Assembly (NCBI GenBank): GCA_916700875.1
Contig: CAKAKS010000062.1
Span: 7,900,373 to 7,964,372 of the forward strand
Length of the DNA: 64,000 nucleotides
Reading direction: 5' to 3'
DNA from: Sebastes aleutianus
Taxonomy: Eukaryota > Chordata > Actinopteri > Perciformes > Sebastidae
A program made the position numbers and the translations under genes. Below, in pieces: positions 61,701 through 64,000 of this stretch. Numbering within the stretch: position 1 is the stretch's first letter; each line of letters starts with the position of its first letter. The notes below the pieces were generated by a model. It saw nothing but the letters and a program-made list of their open reading frames with translations. It was not told the origin of the DNA and made no database searches.

Positions 61701-63549
61701 GTACCCTTGAAACTCTGCAGTCAGCCAGCAGCTGTGTGGGTCTTTTTTTGTTGCGCGAACAAGCCACCTTGGGGGATGATTGGCTATTTTGAGGACAAAT
61801 GAAGAGTTTTATTCCCTATTGTCTTATTCTACACATCTGTCGTTATCTCAGAAACATCTGTTTTTACTTAATTCAAACATTTGGTTGGTTTTGTTTCTAT
61901 TGCAAGTTTGCAACAAGCCAATTGTGATGTGCACCGTATGCAGTCCTAATGATAATCAGCCAGCATCAAATATCCATGAATAATTGTATACTTTTGCACT
62001 TGTATAGAAGATAACTGGATGTAAAGAAATACTCTACTTAATATAAATCTTTACCCACGATTCAGGTTGTTTTTAATTTCTCTCAATAATCCATCTCTCC
62101 TGCTAAGTCACTGTCATGCTCACACTTAAAGGATTCACTGTATAATAATGACACAATGAAATAAATCCTGAAGTTGCCAACTAATACAGAAAATGACAAA
62201 ATTAGATTAAACCACAAGGTTCAGTATCAGCGCCTCACTGATCTCACATGTGCTTATTTACTAATTATAAGGGAACTAACTCTTCAGCAAGTCCACTCTA
62301 CCCAGCATGCAAAGTCATCGTTGAAATCCCTCTATCCAAAAATCGATTGCAAACTGCAAGTTTTTCAAAAATAAATGTCCTATGAGTGCAGCAGCAACAT
62401 GACAGTGATGCTGTGAGTCTGTAAACAACAAGATTGTTGCTTTCTGCACTGTGCTGCGTCAGCTCTGCTTCTTCTTCTTCCTGCCGTCTCTCTTGGCTCC
62501 TCGGGGGCTCTGAGTCAGTCGCTGTCACTCCAAGGGATGCGGGTGGTGCATTAAGCGGGTTTGGCTTTCCTCCACACCTTATCATGCTTCTCTTCACTAT
62601 ACATAACATTCCCCTCAACATACTGTACAGTCGCTGCAACACATCAACTATGGCGTCCTGTCTGTCTCCGTACCTGTTTGTCTAACCTTGCATGTAGCAC
62701 TTTGCACCGTACAACTCTGGGTCTTCCGTTGTCCATAAAGTCTTGATTCTGTAACCCCAGTTAGCACAATTTACTTTTAACCACTGTAGAAATACAAGTC
62801 ATTTATGAAGTAACCTAGTGGTGTGAGGAATGTGTCATTGCTGGGCTGGCCGTGGGCTGTGCTATGGTAAGGAATCTGTCAAAGAAGGAAGCATCAACTC
62901 AATGCAGACGTCTCTGACGCTGACTTTTTTCCCAGCATCTGAGAATTATCAGGGGACAGCATCTGTATCCTGATGAGACACTGCTGTAATGCAAACTATT
63001 CATTGCATTGTGAAATATGCAGTCAAATCTGTGTCTTATTGTGGCAAAAAAGTTCACACCCCTTGCTAATGTAATTACTTTTCCTAAATTAACCCCTAAC
63101 TTAATTATTTGTGTGTCAACACTGAAAATGGGTCAGGTTGTTGCAATGATAAACTACTTTTTTGTAGCATCATAATGTTGAACATATATCACAGTTTGAT
63201 GCTTCCTACTGATTCCTTGGGTCATGCACTGCAACAAATGACAACCTGGAAAAGGATTTTATCCAGCATTAAGATGAATTAAGCTAGCGTGAAGAATGTT
63301 TAGGTAACACATAAACTCCTTTGCCAGATGTGCCATTGTTTGCAGTTTGTTTTAAGATACCTGTGGGGTCCTTCCCAGCCTCCACCCCTCCACAGCCGCC
63401 CCTTTACACACATTAACCCTGTGTCTGTTTCCCCCTCTCCCTCCTCCTCCTCCTCCTCTTCAACAACCACTCCTACTCTTCCTCTCCTTGTCTCTCTCCT
63501 CCTCTCCCTCCTCCCTCTGCGCGCCCCATCTGCCTAACTCCAGTTTCAT
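52915..63549 (+). CDS. clec16a: clec16a, endolysosomal/mitophagy regulator, 5' part (3' partial)
   Basis: Exons 52915-52988 (ATG, MFGRSRSWVGG), 55352-55480, 57359-57492, 58401-58549, 60925-61030, and a 6-nt microexon 63544-63549. All phases join. About 197 residues are encoded before the microexon, of a protein of ~1050 in human. The sequence is nearly identical to human CLEC16A as remembered (ILIWGDQNDSSVF, NILRQKSGRYVCVQLLQTL, FDFSDEEIMAYYISFLKTL, YTEAIKFFNHPESMVRIAVR); this is the N-terminal FPL domain. CLEC16A (Ema in flies) works with the E3 ligase NRDP1 in mitophagy and endosome maturation and, despite its name, has no functional C-type lectin domain. The gene continues beyond the window. 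Start chosen as the first ATG, with family-typical N-terminus. Confidence 0.95.
54036..54400 (+). mobile_element. L2/CR1-like LINE ORF2 3' fragment
   Basis: The frame from about 54166 reads NKLNRLVRKAGSVVG, then after a frame change HPLHDELVKMRSTFSHRL, the C-terminal signature of L2/CR1 ORF2. Frame-broken. It lies in clec16a intron 1. Confidence 0.7.
54416..54690. mobile_element. AT-rich insertion with a SINE/LINE-tail-like start
   Basis: Begins tagatagatagatgtacttt-attgatcctaaattggga, a common fish retroelement tail, and separates two copies of the same ~85-bp L2 segment (54290-54373 and 54703-54782). Confidence 0.5.
54695..55090 (+). mobile_element. L2/CR1-like LINE 3' end, second copy with 3' UTR
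   Basis: Reads HPLYDELVIMRSTFSHRL, then GQSFMLVAIRLHNQ, a stop, then a 3' UTR with attatttattgcacatacta-type repeats. Same family as 54036-54400. Confidence 0.65.
55561..55974. mobile_element. MITE with CTGGGCAATAT ends and a (TA)n core
   Basis: CTGGGCAATAT on the left and ATATTGCCCAG on the right, flanked by ACTCCTG on both sides (about 55554-55560 and 55975-55981). A (TA)n run lies at about 55691-55742. It starts 80 bp after a clec16a exon. Confidence 0.75.
59111..59143. repeat. (GT)n microsatellite
   Basis: GT/GC alternating run in the clec16a intron 58550-60924. Otherwise I see no gene in this intron. Confidence 0.85.
61031..63543. other. clec16a intron, no gene recognised
   Basis: AT-rich. 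The last ~120 bases (63420-63543) form an unusually long C/T-rich tract leading into the microexon. Confidence 0.6.
63544..63549 (+). other. clec16a: clec16a 6-nt microexon
   Basis: CTAACTCCAG|TTTCAT|GTAAGT. The preceding exon ends with one spare base (g), so the join reads GTT TCA T.., Val-Ser-Leu if the next exon opens with TG. That matches the remembered human order VYK-VSL-DNQ. Skipping keeps the frame (Val-Asp-Asn-Gln). Confidence 0.7.
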
Positions 63550-63584
63550 GTAAGTTGGTTCCATTCATTCAGTCTTTTTTTTTT

Positions 63585-63849
63585 TAGGGCTGGGTATCCT
63601 AGAAACATGTTTTGTTATTTTCTTTCCTTATATTGTTCCCAGTTGTTCATACAGTACCTGGATGCAGATACAATTCTAAATAGACAAGTGTTAAATTGGT
63701 CTATAAGCCAGTCAGTGGTTGATATTTATTTATCAGTATAGTTGCTGTTAATGTGAGACTTGTTTTATATTAATTGTAAATCCTCAAATTTGCTTGGAAT
63801 TAGTTATTATTACTCCTTACATGTCAGTGTTTGTTGATACCCAGCCCTA
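63585..63849. mobile_element. MITE with perfect 14-bp inverted ends
   Basis: TAGGGCTGGGTATC at the left, GATACCCAGCCCTA at the right, 265 bp, starting 35 bp after the microexon. AT-rich, hAT-like termini; no clear target duplication because of the T-run on the left. Confidence 0.8.
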
Positions 63850-64000
63850 TTTGTTCCTAATGGTGTATTTGTTATAAATGTACCGGTATGAATATTCTTG
63901 TTCTTGTAAATCAATCTGTATCACTCACCTACATACATGCAGAACAACCTGCATGCCTTTTTTTAAATTTAATTTTCTTGGATTAATTGTTCCACAGACT

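Overview
The window is vertebrate nuclear DNA, most likely from a spiny-rayed (percomorph) teleost. The genes are split by GT-AG introns, the intergenic DNA is AT-rich, and the introns carry fish-type non-autonomous DNA transposons, L2/Rex-like LINE scraps and microsatellites. The gene order nubp1 - ciita - dexi - clec16a matches the conserved block known from human 16p13.13. TVP23A, which sits between NUBP1 and CIITA in mammals, was not found here.

Layout. (1) 1-12.5 kb: nubp1 on +, nine coding exons; the short first exon was not found and is probably upstream of the window. (2) 12.5-17.1 kb: no gene seen; repeats and one hairpin. (3) 17.1-18.5 kb: a 1.37-kb open exon whose first ~40 residues match the CARD-like start of the dendritic-cell (promoter I) isoform of mammalian CIITA, followed by ~400 acidic residues. 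Its splice phase fits the downstream ciita exons. (4) 18.5-26.6 kb: a transposon graveyard, with nested TTAA elements, a hAT element and a Tc1 remnant inside long inverted repeats. (5) 26.9-27.1 kb: a candidate interferon-type ciita promoter with a non-coding first exon. (6) 32.8-46.4 kb: the complete common body of ciita (21 coding exons, 1208 codons): acidic N-terminus, P/S/T-rich linker, NACHT, and LRRs built from 84-nt exons. (7) 48-51.4 kb: dexi on -, single coding exon, with an upstream ORF. (8) 51.4-52.9 kb: a shared dexi/clec16a promoter split by a hAT element with a perfect 8-bp target duplication. (9) 52.9-64 kb: the first five coding exons of clec16a on +, plus a 6-nt microexon; the gene runs out of the window.

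Function. CIITA is the master co-activator of MHC class II genes. NUBP1 is a scaffold of cytosolic iron-sulfur cluster assembly. CLEC16A is a regulator of endolysosomal trafficking and mitophagy. DEXI is a small membrane protein of unclear role. The genes are linked by synteny rather than one pathway. The points most worth following are the giant ciita 5' exon, the clec16a microexon, the transposon in the dexi/clec16a promoter and the cluster of TTAA-bounded elements. Comparisons with human proteins are from memory, not from an alignment.
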